DNA from: Mycolicibacterium sp. lyk4-40-TYG-92
GTDB taxonomy: Bacteria; Actinomycetota; Actinomycetes; Mycobacteriales; Mycobacteriaceae
Assembly (NCBI RefSeq): GCF_030209435.1
Contig: NZ_JARVRX010000023.1
Coordinates: forward strand, 1-64,000
Length of the DNA: 64,000 bases
Direction of reading: 5' to 3'
Positions 17,149 to 25,712 of this stretch are shown in pieces. Position numbers and translations under genes: made by a program. How positions within the stretch are numbered: position 1 is the first letter of the stretch; each line of letters begins with the position of its first letter. The notes under the pieces were generated by a model. It ran no database searches and had not been told where the DNA came from. It saw only the letters and a list, made by a program, of their open reading frames with translations.

Positions 17149-17889
17149 CTACGCCAACAACCCCGTGCCCTGCGCGACGAACGCCAGGCCGACGAGTGTC
17201 ACGATCAGCACCACGATCTGCTGCCGGTAGCCGCCGACCCAGTCGTGCACTTTCCGCAGTGCCGCTTGGGTTTTCGCCGGGGTGACGACGTTGCAGAGCA
17301 GCACCACCTCGACGACCGCGAGGCTCACCGCGATGAAAACCAGCGCGACGCCGATCTGTGTGCCGATCGCGGCGCCCGACGCCAGGATCGTCGTCAGGGC
17401 GAACAGCACCAGCGACGGGTTCGGGCCGGCCCAGAAGCCGATCACCGCCGCGACCCACAGCGCCCCGCTCTCCCAGGCCCGCTGGGCACGTCCCAGCAAT
17501 CCGCCGCGTGGCGGCGCGTCGGGGTCGCGCTGCAGCAGCTTCGAGATGGGTGAGACGTCCGTATCCGGTGCACGCCGGCGCGCCACCATCCGGGCTGCCG
17601 TCACCGCCGCGATGACCAGCAGCAGCACGCCGACGAACACCTGGATATGCCGCATCGTCGCACTCGCGGTGGTGCGCGGGTTGGCCAGGTCGTGCACCCA
17701 CGCCAGGTCGGTGAAGTGCAGCGCCAGCAGCGGAAGCAGCAGCAGCATGACGCTGGCGGTGACGCAGCCGACCCAGTACACCAGCAGGTTCTGTGCCGGA
17801 CGCGGCCGGGAGATCAGCAACAGGTTGACCCCGAGGCGCACCGGGTCGAACGCGATCGGCAGTGCCAGCACCGCCACAGAACCCCACAT
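17149..17889 (-). CDS. GAP-family (Gap-like) integral membrane protein
   Basis: 246 residues from ATG at 17889 (TTG at 17898 would add three). It shows about six membrane segments: VAVLALPIAFDPVRLGVNLLLIS, an N-PVR signature typical of the family; LLVYWVGCVTASVMLLLLPLLAL; IQVFVGVLLLVIAAV; ALWVAAVIGFWAGPNPSLVLFAL; IGVALVFIAVSLAVVEVVLL; and IVVLIVTLVGLAFVAQG, separated by a basic cytoplasmic loop. The family (SfLAP/PF11139) includes M. smegmatis Gap, required for moving glycopeptidolipids to the cell surface. With a PKS on one side and an NRPS/MmpL operon in the same accessory region, a role in surface transport of the local lipid product is plausible but not shown. Confidence 0.75.
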   Translation of the reverse strand: MWGSVAVLALPIAFDPVRLGVNLLLISRPRPAQNLLVYWVGCVTASVMLLLLPLLALHFTDLAWVHDLANPRTTASATMRHIQVFVGVLLLVIAAVTAARMVARRRAPDTDVSPISKLLQRDPDAPPRGGLLGRAQRAWESGALWVAAVIGFWAGPNPSLVLFALTTILASGAAIGTQIGVALVFIAVSLAVVEVVLLCNVVTPAKTQAALRKVHDWVGGYRQQIVVLIVTLVGLAFVAQGTGLLA

Positions 17890-17919
17890 TGCCGCCAACT
17901 TACCGGTCGCGGCGTGGAG

Positions 17920-19803
17920 CTAGCTTGGGCGCAGGACCGGGATCAGCGCGTCGATGACCGAGCTGTCCTCGATGGTCGACGGGACGACGTAGTCGGTGCC
18001 TTCGGCGATCTGCCGCATGGTCTTTCGCAGGATCTTGCCCGACCGGGTCTTGGGCAGGGCGCCCACGACGGTGACGTCCCGGAAGGTGGCGACCGCGCCG
18101 ATCTGGTCCCGCACCATCGCCGCGAGTTCCTGCTGCAGCACCCCGGCATCGATGTCCTGGCCCGACTTGAGCACAACGTAGCCACTGGGGCGCTGCCCCT
18201 TGAGATCGTCGTGGATGCCGATGACGGCACACTCGGCCACGGCCCGGTGCCCGGCGATCACCGCTTCGATACTGCCCGTCGAAAGCCGGTGCCCCGCAAC
18301 GTTGATGACGTCGTCGGTACGGCCGAGCACGGTCAGGTAGCCGTCGTCGTCGACGTAGCCGAAGTCACCCGTCAGGTAGTAGCCGGGGAACGCGGACAGG
18401 TACGACTGCACGAAGCCTTTCTCGTTCTGCCACAGCCCGGCGAGGGTGCCGGGCGGCAGCGGCAGCTTGATGACGATGTTGCCTTCGACGCCGGGTCCGA
18501 CCGGATTGCCCGAGGCATCGACGATGCCGACGCGGTAGCCGGGCACCGGCACTGTCGGTGAGCCGGCTTTGATGGGCATGGGTTCGAGGCCGCGCAGGTT
18601 CGCGCAGATGGCCCAACCGGTTTCGGTCTGCCACCAGTGGTCGACGACGGGGCAGTGCAGCTTCTCCGATGCCCACTCATAGGTGTCGGGGTCCAGGCGT
18701 TCACCGGCGACGAACAGCGTGCGCAGCGTCGAAATGTCATGACCGGCAAGCATCGACGCCTCGGGATCGGCTTTGCGGATGGCGCGCAGCGCGGTCGGCG
18801 CGGTGAACAGCGCTGCCACGCCGTGCTGTTCGATGACCCGCCAGAACGCGCCGGCGTCGGGGGTGCCGACGGGCTTGCCCTCGTAGAGCACCGTGGTGGC
18901 GCCGGCGATCAGCGGCCCGTACACGATGTACGAGCTGCCGACGACCCACCCGATGTCCGAGGCCGTCCACATCACCTGGCCGGCGCTGATGTCGTAGACG
19001 TTCTTCATCGACCAGGCCAGCGCGACGGCGTGCCCACCGTTGTCGCGCACGACGCCCTTGGGCCTGCCGGTCGTGCCGGAGGTGTACAGGATGTAGAGCG
19101 GGTCGGTGGCGGCCACCGGTACCGGGGCGACGGGCCCGGCGACGGCCACCAGTTCGTCCCAGTCGAGGTAGCCCGGGTAGTCGGTGGCATCGCCGGCGAC
19201 CTCGCCGCGGTTCTTGACGATCACGGTGGCCGGGGCGGCACCGGTCAGCGCCAGCGCCTTGGCTACGACGGGGAGGTACTCGACGGTGCGACCCGGTTCC
19301 AGACCGCCGGAGGCGGTCAGCAGGGCCACGGGCTGCGCGTCGTCGATGCGGGCCGCGAGTTCACCTGCCGCGAACCCGCCGAAGACCACCGAATGCACGG
19401 CGCCGATGCGGGCACACGCGAGCATCGCGATGACGGCCTCGGGGATCATCGGCATGTAGATCACGACGCGGTCGCCCTTGGTGACGCCTTGTGCGGCAAG
19501 CACTCCGGCGAAGCGTGCCACGCGGTCGAGCAGTTCGGCGTACGTGAAGGACTGCTGCACACCGACCATCGCCGAGTCGTAGATCAGCGCGGTGCGGTCG
19601 CCGTTGCCGGCCTCGGCGTGCCGGTCGAGGGCGTTGTAGCAGGTGTTGAGCTGCCCGTCGGGAAACCAGCGGTAGTGCGGCGCCGCCGAGTCGTCGAGTG
19701 CGCGGGTCGGCGCGACGGTCCAGTCGATGGCCTGCGCAGCCGCCAGCCAGAAGTCGTCGGGCCGCTCGGCGGCGGCCTCGAACGCCTCGCGATAAGCACT
19801 CAC
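17920..19803 (-). CDS. Propionyl/acetyl-CoA synthetase (PrpE/ACSS3-like)
   Basis: 627 residues from GTG at 19803, whose GTGA overlaps the stop of the PLP enzyme upstream; longer frames would run into that gene. It is an ANL-superfamily acyl-CoA synthetase: TSGTTGRPKG, ASDIGWVVGSSYIVYGPLIAG, WWQTETGW, YYLTGDFGYVDDDGY and the C-terminal catalytic lysine region TRSGKILRK. GHRLSTGSIEAVIAGH is the PrpE/ACSS3 variant of the A8 motif, pointing to short acyl substrates (propionate, acetate). It would convert acetate or propionate, formed by oxidation of the aldehyde from the upstream enzyme, to its CoA ester. Third gene of the leftward APC permease - PLP enzyme - synthetase operon. Confidence 0.88.
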   Translation of the reverse strand: MSAYREAFEAAAERPDDFWLAAAQAIDWTVAPTRALDDSAAPHYRWFPDGQLNTCYNALDRHAEAGNGDRTALIYDSAMVGVQQSFTYAELLDRVARFAGVLAAQGVTKGDRVVIYMPMIPEAVIAMLACARIGAVHSVVFGGFAAGELAARIDDAQPVALLTASGGLEPGRTVEYLPVVAKALALTGAAPATVIVKNRGEVAGDATDYPGYLDWDELVAVAGPVAPVPVAATDPLYILYTSGTTGRPKGVVRDNGGHAVALAWSMKNVYDISAGQVMWTASDIGWVVGSSYIVYGPLIAGATTVLYEGKPVGTPDAGAFWRVIEQHGVAALFTAPTALRAIRKADPEASMLAGHDISTLRTLFVAGERLDPDTYEWASEKLHCPVVDHWWQTETGWAICANLRGLEPMPIKAGSPTVPVPGYRVGIVDASGNPVGPGVEGNIVIKLPLPPGTLAGLWQNEKGFVQSYLSAFPGYYLTGDFGYVDDDGYLTVLGRTDDVINVAGHRLSTGSIEAVIAGHRAVAECAVIGIHDDLKGQRPSGYVVLKSGQDIDAGVLQQELAAMVRDQIGAVATFRDVTVVGALPKTRSGKILRKTMRQIAEGTDYVVPSTIEDSSVIDALIPVLRPS

Positions 19804-21125
19804 GCGAGTTCCTTGACGACGGCGGAGAACACCGTCATGAACCAGTCGAGGTCCGACATCGAGAACACCAGAGGAGGTCGCACTTTGAGGATGTTGCCAT
19901 GCCCGCCGCACACAGAGATCAGAACGCGGTTATCCCGCATCATGTCGACGATGCGCTGGGCAGTGCCCCTGTCGTGCTCCTTGGTGTCTGGGTCGGTGAC
20001 GATCTCGACACCGGTATACAGCCCCGTGCCGCGGACGTCGCCGAGGAACGGGTACTCCTTGGCCAGGACGCGGAGTTCGGACCGCCATTGATCGCCCACG
20101 GCGACGGCGTGTTCGGCGAGCCCGTCACCGACGATGACGTCGAGGACGGCCTGCGCCGCGGCCATCGAGACGGGGTTGCCGCCAAAGGTGTTGAAGTAAG
20201 GCGTCTCCTGCGCGAAGACGTCGAGAATCTCCGGTCGGGCCGCCATCGCCGCCACGGGGATGCCGTTGCCCATGGGCTTGCCCATCGTCACCAGGTCGGG
20301 CACCACGCCGTGCCGCTGAAAACCCCACATCGCCTCACCGGTCCGCGAGAAGCCCGGTTGCACCTCGTCGGCGATGAACACGCCACCAGCGCGGTGGACC
20401 ACCTCTACGGCCGGCCCCAGCACCGACGGGTCCACGTAGATGCCGTCGGAGGAGAAGATCGAATCCAGCAGCAGCGCACTGAATTTGTGGCCGTGCCGTT
20501 CGAGGTCGGCGATCGCCGCGCTGATCTGGTCGGCGAACCAGCGGCCCAGCACGGCCGGGTCGATGCGGTACGAGTCCGGGGCCGGCACCGTGCGGACGTT
20601 GGCGCCCAGTGGGACCCCGACACCCAGCGATGGCGACATCGCCGAGATCAGTGCGCTGTTGCCGTGGTACGCCTCCTCGGTGACGATGACCCCGGTGCCG
20701 CCGCTGTACTGCTCGGCGACCCGGACGGCCAGGTCGTTGGCCTCGGATCCCGTGCAGGTGTACATGATCGACGAGATCTCGGCCGGGAATGTCGCGAGCA
20801 GTTGCTCGGAGTAGTCGAGGATGCCGCCGTGCAGATAGCGGGTGTGGGTGTTCAGCTCCGACATCTGCCGGGTCACGGCCTCGACGACCCGCTGGTTGCA
20901 GTGGCCCACGCTGGCCACATTGTTGTAGGCGTCGAGGTACTTGTTGCCCTCGGCGTCGTAGAGATGCGCACCGGAACCTTTGACCAGGTGGACCGGCCGG
21001 TTGTAGAAGAGCCGGTAGGACGGACCCAGCGCCTTACGCCGCTTCTCGACCATGGCACCGGTGGTGGGGTCGAGTTCTTCCCCGCCGGTGTAGCTGTTGG
21101 AGTCCATGATTGTGGAGAAAGCCAT
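19800..21125 (-). CDS. Class III PLP enzyme, ethanolamine-phosphate phospho-lyase-like (AGXT2L1/ETNPPL type)
   Basis: 441 residues from ATG at 21125, with AGGA about 8 bases upstream. Fold-type I class III signature: TGSEANDLAVRVAEQYSGG, GGVFIADEVQPGFSRTGE, and the PLP lysine K283 in VTMGKPMGNG. Several blocks (LDAYNNVASVGHCNQRVVEAV, THTRYLHGGILDY, TPYFNTFGGNPVSMAAA, and ILKVRPPLVFS near the end) resemble human ETNPPL/PHYKPL more than typical omega-transaminases. Those enzymes split O-phosphoethanolamine or phospho-hydroxylysine into an aldehyde, ammonia and phosphate. A divergent APH-type kinase next to an APC permease supports a kinase/phospho-lyase pathway. Alternative: an ordinary class III aminotransferase such as AGXT2-like. 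Confidence 0.75.
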   Translation of the reverse strand: MAFSTIMDSNSYTGGEELDPTTGAMVEKRRKALGPSYRLFYNRPVHLVKGSGAHLYDAEGNKYLDAYNNVASVGHCNQRVVEAVTRQMSELNTHTRYLHGGILDYSEQLLATFPAEISSIMYTCTGSEANDLAVRVAEQYSGGTGVIVTEEAYHGNSALISAMSPSLGVGVPLGANVRTVPAPDSYRIDPAVLGRWFADQISAAIADLERHGHKFSALLLDSIFSSDGIYVDPSVLGPAVEVVHRAGGVFIADEVQPGFSRTGEAMWGFQRHGVVPDLVTMGKPMGNGIPVAAMAARPEILDVFAQETPYFNTFGGNPVSMAAAQAVLDVIVGDGLAEHAVAVGDQWRSELRVLAKEYPFLGDVRGTGLYTGVEIVTDPDTKEHDRGTAQRIVDMMRDNRVLISVCGGHGNILKVRPPLVFSMSDLDWFMTVFSAVVKELA

Positions 21126-21175
21126 GTTCGTTGTCCTTGCGATAGAAAGCGATCGGCGCCGGGTCCAGGTGTTTG

Positions 21176-22756
21176 TCAGCGTTCTTCGTCGAGCACGACG
21201 CGCCCCAATCGGTCGTAGCGCTGCGGCGACTTGGCCCGGAGCACAAGGGCGACCACGATTCCGGCGATGGCGGTGCCACCGACCACCCAGGGAATCGACG
21301 CGAAGACGATGTCGTCCTTCGCCGTTCCTGCCGCGAACGAGGCGTTCTTGATCAGCAGGTAGATGACGTACAGCATGCCGATACCGCCGAGCCCGGGGGC
21401 GACGAAGGTGCGGAACCAGTGTGCGGTCTCCGGATGTTGCTTGCGCACATGGAAATACGAGACCACCGAGAACGCGGCCATCGCCTGCACGATGAGAATG
21501 GCGGAGGTACCCAGCAGCGCGGCAAGGCCGTAGAGCCCGCTGTAGGGATCGCGACCGGAGATCGCGAACCACAGCACGATCACCAGGGTGATGGCCGTCT
21601 GCACGAAGCCGGCGATGTGCGGGGATCCGTGGGTGTGGTGGGTACGGCCAATGGTTTTCGCGGTTCTGGGGAGGATGTCTTCCCGGCCGAGCGCGTAGAT
21701 GTAGCGGGCAGCGCAGTTGTGGAACGCCATGCCACAGGCATACGAGCCCGTGGTCAGCAGGATCTGGAACATGGTCACGGCCCAGCCGCCGAGGTGCTCA
21801 CGCACCGGGGTGAAGAAGATTTCACCGGCGGTGTTGGTATCCTGCGCCAGCGCAATGGATTTGCTGGGACCGGTGCCCACGATCGCCAGCCACGACACCA
21901 CGATGTAGAACGCCCCGATGCCGAGCACCGACGACATGATCGCGACGGGGATGATCTTCTTGGGGTTCTTGGACTCTTCGCCGTACATCGCACTGGACTC
22001 GAAACCGACCCAGGACCAGAAGGCGAAGAACAAGCCGATTCCGGCGGAGCCGGCCACGGCCATGGTGCCCGCGCCGCTGACGTTCGGGACAACGGCGTCG
22101 AGCCCCTTCAGCCCGTTGACCGGGTTGAGAGATGACAGCGACCAGCCTTCCGGGCCACCGCCGCTGACGACCACCGAGCCCGCCATCAGCGTCAACATCA
22201 CGATCTCGGTGATCAGCAGTCCGCCAAGCACTTTCGCGGCCAAGTTGACATCGAAGTAGGTGAGCACCGCATTGGCGACGATCATCACAAGGGCGAACAG
22301 CAGCCACGGCAGGTGCACGCCGAACAGTGATGCGAACAGATCCCGCGAGAAAAACGAGAAGATGCCGACCAGAGACGCCTCGAAAACCACGTACGCCAGG
22401 ACCGTCAGGAAGCCGGCGGACAGACCGAGCACCCGCCCGAGTCCGTGCGAGATGTAGCCGTAGAACGCCCCCGTCGCGGTGATGTGCTTCGACATCGCCG
22501 CATATCCGACAGCGAACAGGCCAAGCACGATCGTCGCAATCAGGTACCCGGCGGGGGCTGCCGCACCGTTACCGGACCCGACGGCAATCGGGACGTTGCC
22601 GACCATCGCGGTGATCGGGGCGGCGGTGGCCACCGCCATGAACAGCACGCCGATCAAGCCGACGGCGTTGGGTTTGAGGCGCTGCACGGCGGTGCCGCTG
22701 TCGGGCGGCGCCGATGTCGCTGGGGCAGTTCGTGGGTGGTCGTCGATCTCACTCAT
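21176..22756 (-). CDS. APC-superfamily amino acid/amine permease
   Basis: 526 residues, ATG at 22756. About twelve membrane segments are readable, beginning after a 30-residue cytoplasmic tail (VGLIGVLFMAVATAAPITAMVGNVPIAVGSGNGAAAP, the unwound first helix with substrate-binding backbone) and TGAFYGYISHGLGRVLGLSAGFLTVLAYVVFEASL. A large loop with FFAFWSWVGFESSAMYGEESKNPKKIIP is the APC consensus region. It imports an amino acid or amine with proton or sodium coupling; linkage to an APH-type kinase and phospho-lyase favours ethanolamine or a hydroxylated amino acid. First gene of the leftward operon (21176-17920) and divergent from the kinase at 23100. Confidence 0.87.
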   Translation of the reverse strand: MSEIDDHPRTAPATSAPPDSGTAVQRLKPNAVGLIGVLFMAVATAAPITAMVGNVPIAVGSGNGAAAPAGYLIATIVLGLFAVGYAAMSKHITATGAFYGYISHGLGRVLGLSAGFLTVLAYVVFEASLVGIFSFFSRDLFASLFGVHLPWLLFALVMIVANAVLTYFDVNLAAKVLGGLLITEIVMLTLMAGSVVVSGGGPEGWSLSSLNPVNGLKGLDAVVPNVSGAGTMAVAGSAGIGLFFAFWSWVGFESSAMYGEESKNPKKIIPVAIMSSVLGIGAFYIVVSWLAIVGTGPSKSIALAQDTNTAGEIFFTPVREHLGGWAVTMFQILLTTGSYACGMAFHNCAARYIYALGREDILPRTAKTIGRTHHTHGSPHIAGFVQTAITLVIVLWFAISGRDPYSGLYGLAALLGTSAILIVQAMAAFSVVSYFHVRKQHPETAHWFRTFVAPGLGGIGMLYVIYLLIKNASFAAGTAKDDIVFASIPWVVGGTAIAGIVVALVLRAKSPQRYDRLGRVVLDEER

Positions 22757-23099
22757 GGGTGCTAACCGATCCGATCTGATGGGAGACGGGTCCGGGCCAC
22801 GCTGGCCGGTTTTGGGTTTATTTGGTCTGCTCTACTGAGCGGCACTTCAGCTATCCGATGGACCAATGGACCCCCCACGCCATCGGCACACGGCTATTGG
22901 TACCAGACCGCTCCAGCGCGGTCAATACCCGAACTACCTGCACACTTCCTGTGCATAGGTGCGAACCCGCCCCATATTTCCGGCCCGTAAAACCATCGTT
23001 ACCAATTTTCGGTTTTGGTTCACTTTCGAGCCGAAGTGCGATACAACTGACCAGACCAAATAGTGACCGTGCCCACACCGCCAGTTCAGGAGAGCCACA
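22757..23099. promoter_or_regulatory. Divergent promoter region between permease and kinase operons
   Basis: 343 AT-richer bases with no gene. The 11-base motif TATTTGGTCTG occurs at 22819-22829 and, inverted, at 23052-23062, i.e. each copy sits roughly 40-70 bases before one of the two divergent starts. A palindrome TGGTACCA lies between them at 22898-22905 and is followed by GACC. This symmetric arrangement suggests one regulator, probably the GntR protein encoded at 24918-25712, controlling both directions. A strong ribosome binding site (AGGAGAG) precedes the kinase ATG. Confidence 0.5.
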
Positions 23100-24110
23100 A
23101 TGAGCGACATGGCCGCCACCGACTACGAACGCTTCGCGCGCGCCGCGCTCCCCCACTACGGGCTCGATTCGGCAACCGTGACACTGCTGAGCTACTCGGA
23201 GAACGGCACCTTCCTGGTGGAATCGGAGACCGGACGCCAGGTCCTGCGCGTGCACCGGCCGGGCTACCACTCGCTGGCCGCCATCGAATCCGAACTCGAC
23301 TGGATGGAGAGCCTCCGTCGCGACTCCGCCATCACGACGCCGCAGGTGATTCCCGCCCCCGACGGGCGCCGCGTGGTGGAGGCCCGCATCGGCGACAAGT
23401 CCTGCCTCGTCGACCTGTTCACGTTCGTGGAAGGCACCATCGCCGAGGACGACGCCTCCGACATCAGCTTCAGTGAGTTGGGCGCCATCACCGCCACGCT
23501 GCACGAGCACGTCCAGCGTTGGCAGCGGCCGGAGACCTTCACCCGGTTTCGGTGGGATCTCGACGCGATGCTGGGTCCGGATGGCCGGTGGGGCGACTGG
23601 CGCGACGCCCCGGCGCTCAGCGCCGCGGACGCCGCCGTCATCGCCGAGGCCGAACGCAAGGTCATCCACCGTCTCACCAAATACGGCATGGGCCCCGAAC
23701 GCTTCGGACTCGTGCACGCCGATCTGCGGATGTCGAACCTCATGGTGCAGGGCGGGAAGATCACCGTCATCGACTTCGACGACTGCGGCTGGTCGTGGTA
23801 CCTCGCCGACCTGGGCGCCGTGGTGTCGTTCGTCGAGGACACCCCCGACGCGACCCGCATCATCGACGAATGGCTGGCCGGCTACCGCAGCGTCCGCGAC
23901 ATCGCCGCCGCCGACCTCGCCGAGATCCCCACGTTCGTCATGCTGCGCCGCCTGATGCTCACCGCCTGGATCGGCAGCCATCCCGAATCCGGACCGGCAC
24001 AGACGCTCGGCCACCGATACGCCTCTGGCACTGCACAATTGGCACAGGCCTACCTCACCGACCCATCGTGGTTCCGCGTGGATGTTCCCGCGGCCGCTCC
24101 CACCCACTGA
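23100..24110 (+). CDS. APH-family small-molecule kinase (amino-alcohol/hydroxylysine kinase-like)
   Basis: 336 residues, ATG at 23100 after a good Shine-Dalgarno. Protein-kinase-like phosphotransferase fold: catalytic loop HADLRMSNLM with H206, D208 and N213, and the metal-binding IDFDDCG with D225/D227. The family includes choline/ethanolamine kinases, type II homoserine kinases and hydroxylysine kinase (AGPHD1). Pairing with a phospho-lyase-like PLP enzyme and an APC permease suggests it phosphorylates the imported amino alcohol or hydroxy-amino acid so that the phospho-lyase can remove phosphate and ammonia together. It starts a rightward unit of kinase, SDR (15 bases later) and GntR. Antibiotic phosphotransferase activity is possible on fold alone but not favoured by context. 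Confidence 0.8.
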   Translation: MSDMAATDYERFARAALPHYGLDSATVTLLSYSENGTFLVESETGRQVLRVHRPGYHSLAAIESELDWMESLRRDSAITTPQVIPAPDGRRVVEARIGDKSCLVDLFTFVEGTIAEDDASDISFSELGAITATLHEHVQRWQRPETFTRFRWDLDAMLGPDGRWGDWRDAPALSAADAAVIAEAERKVIHRLTKYGMGPERFGLVHADLRMSNLMVQGGKITVIDFDDCGWSWYLADLGAVVSFVEDTPDATRIIDEWLAGYRSVRDIAAADLAEIPTFVMLRRLMLTAWIGSHPESGPAQTLGHRYASGTAQLAQAYLTDPSWFRVDVPAAAPTH

Positions 24111-24125
24111 CAGGACACGCGCATC

Positions 24126-24902
24126 ATGTTCGATCTCGCCAACAAGAACGTCATCGTCACCGGCGCCACCAAGGGCATCGGTTACGGCATCGCCGCCGTG
24201 TTCGCCACCGCGGGCGCCAACGTCGCCGTCGCGGCACGCTCACTGCACGACCTCGACACCGCCGTCGCCGGCCTCGACGGGCTCGGATCCGGCAAGGTCA
24301 TCGGCGTCGCGGTCGACGTGGCCGATCCCCGGTCGTGCCAGGCGATGGCCGAGGCCGCCGTCGACGCCTTCGGCGGCATCGACGTGTTGTGCGCCAACGC
24401 CGGCATCTTCCCCGAGGCACCGCTGGCCACCATGACGCCCGACGATCTCGCCACAGTGCTCGACGTCAACGTCAAGGGCACCGTCTACAGCGTGCAGGCC
24501 TGTCTCGATGCGCTCACCCGCAGCGGCGCCGGTCGCGTCATCATCACCTCGTCGATCACGGGCCCGGTGACGGGCTTCCCCGGCTGGTCACACTACGGCG
24601 CGTCCAAGGCCGCGCAGCTGGGCTTCATGCGCACGGCCGCAATCGAACTCGCCGCCAAGCGCATCACCGTCAACGCCATCCTGCCCGGCAACATCCTCAC
24701 CGAGGGGCTGCAGGAGATGGGCGAGGACTACATCGCCGGCATGGCCCGCTCCATCCCCGCCGGGACGTTGGGCACGCCGGAAGACATCGGCCACCTCGCC
24801 GCGTTCCTGGCTACCGATGAGGCCCGCTACCTCACCGGCCAGTCCATCGTCGTCGACGGCGGGCAAATCCTGCCGGAATCGCTGGACGCCGTGGCCGGCT
24901 GA
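24126..24902 (+). CDS. Classical short-chain dehydrogenase/reductase (FabG-like)
   Basis: 258 residues, ATG at 24126. Classical SDR with cofactor motif TGATKGIG at 12-19, NAG at 91-93, and catalytic Ser143, Tyr157 and Lys161 (HYGASK). The C-terminal YLTGQSIVVDGG is standard for the FabG-like group. It lies between the kinase and the GntR gene and is probably co-transcribed with both, so it may oxidise or reduce the aldehyde or alcohol intermediate of the proposed amino-alcohol pathway. Substrate is not readable from sequence. Confidence 0.87.
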   Translation: MFDLANKNVIVTGATKGIGYGIAAVFATAGANVAVAARSLHDLDTAVAGLDGLGSGKVIGVAVDVADPRSCQAMAEAAVDAFGGIDVLCANAGIFPEAPLATMTPDDLATVLDVNVKGTVYSVQACLDALTRSGAGRVIITSSITGPVTGFPGWSHYGASKAAQLGFMRTAAIELAAKRITVNAILPGNILTEGLQEMGEDYIAGMARSIPAGTLGTPEDIGHLAAFLATDEARYLTGQSIVVDGGQILPESLDAVAG

Positions 24903-24917
24903 CAACAGGTCGGTACG

Positions 24918-25712
24918 GTGAACGGCATGGACGAGTCCGAGGGTGGCCCGGTAGCCGAGGATGTGCGGCGCCGCATCGTCGCGATGCTCGACGCCGGCAC
25001 CCTGCGACCGGGCGACCGCCTGGGCTCCGAGCGCGAGATGGCCGAGCAGTTCTCCGTCTCCCGCGCGACGCTGCGCAGCGCCCTCGTGCCGCTGAGCCGC
25101 GCCGGGATCCTGGAACGGCGCAGCGGCCGCGCGGGCGGCACGTTCATCAAGACGGTGCTCGTGGAACGCAACGTCGCCGAACTGTCCGGCCTGCCGAATC
25201 GGCTGAAGCAGGGCGGTCATTCCACGACCCGCAGCCGGGTGTTGTCGACGGCCCTGCGCGGCGCCACGCCCATCGAGGCACAACGCCTGAGCGTCGAACC
25301 CGGCACCGAACTCGTCGTCGTGCAGCGGCTGCGATACGCCGATGGTTTTCCGCTGTCGGTCGACTGTGCGCACTTTCCCGCCGACCTCGTGCCGGACCTG
25401 CTGGAGCAACCGCTCGGCGGGTCGCTGTACGACATCCTGGCCGTCCGCTACGACCTGCGGCCGGTGACGTCCGTCGAGAGCATCGAGGTCGTCAGCGCCA
25501 ATCCCCGTGAAGCCTCCTGGCTCGAAATCCCGACGCGCACTCCCCTGTTGGCGATGACGCGCGTCGCCTCCGATGCCGGCGGCCGGCCGTTTGAATACTC
25601 CGAGGACCTGTTCCGCGCGGACCGGGTCCGGCTCGTCGCCAAGACCTCGGCACTGGCCGAGCGCGAGACCCTCGGCACCGACGGCCGCGTCGAACTCACC
25701 GTCACGGCATAG
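24918..25712 (+). CDS. GntR-family (HutC/UTRA) transcriptional regulator
   Basis: 264 residues from GTG at 24918, or 261 from ATG at 24927. The N-terminal winged helix is plain (VRRRIVAMLDAGTLRPGDRLGSEREMAEQFSVSRATLRSALVPLSRAGILERRSGRAGGTFI), followed by a UTRA ligand-binding domain (EAQRLSVEPGTELVVVQRLRYADGFPLSVDCAHFP...). HutC-type regulators usually respond to the substrate or an intermediate of the neighbouring catabolic pathway. It closes the kinase-SDR-GntR unit, and the TTGGTCTG-type repeats between the divergent operons (22819-22829, 23052-23062) are candidate binding sites. It ends exactly against the convergent hydrolase gene. Confidence 0.87.
   Translation: MNGMDESEGGPVAEDVRRRIVAMLDAGTLRPGDRLGSEREMAEQFSVSRATLRSALVPLSRAGILERRSGRAGGTFIKTVLVERNVAELSGLPNRLKQGGHSTTRSRVLSTALRGATPIEAQRLSVEPGTELVVVQRLRYADGFPLSVDCAHFPADLVPDLLEQPLGGSLYDILAVRYDLRPVTSVESIEVVSANPREASWLEIPTRTPLLAMTRVASDAGGRPFEYSEDLFRADRVRLVAKTSALAERETLGTDGRVELTVTA

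Noticed and set aside
23100..24110. Aminoglycoside phosphotransferase (antibiotic resistance)
   Set aside because: Only the general APH kinase fold supports it; neighbours (permease, phospho-lyase-like enzyme, acyl-CoA synthetase) indicate small-molecule catabolism.
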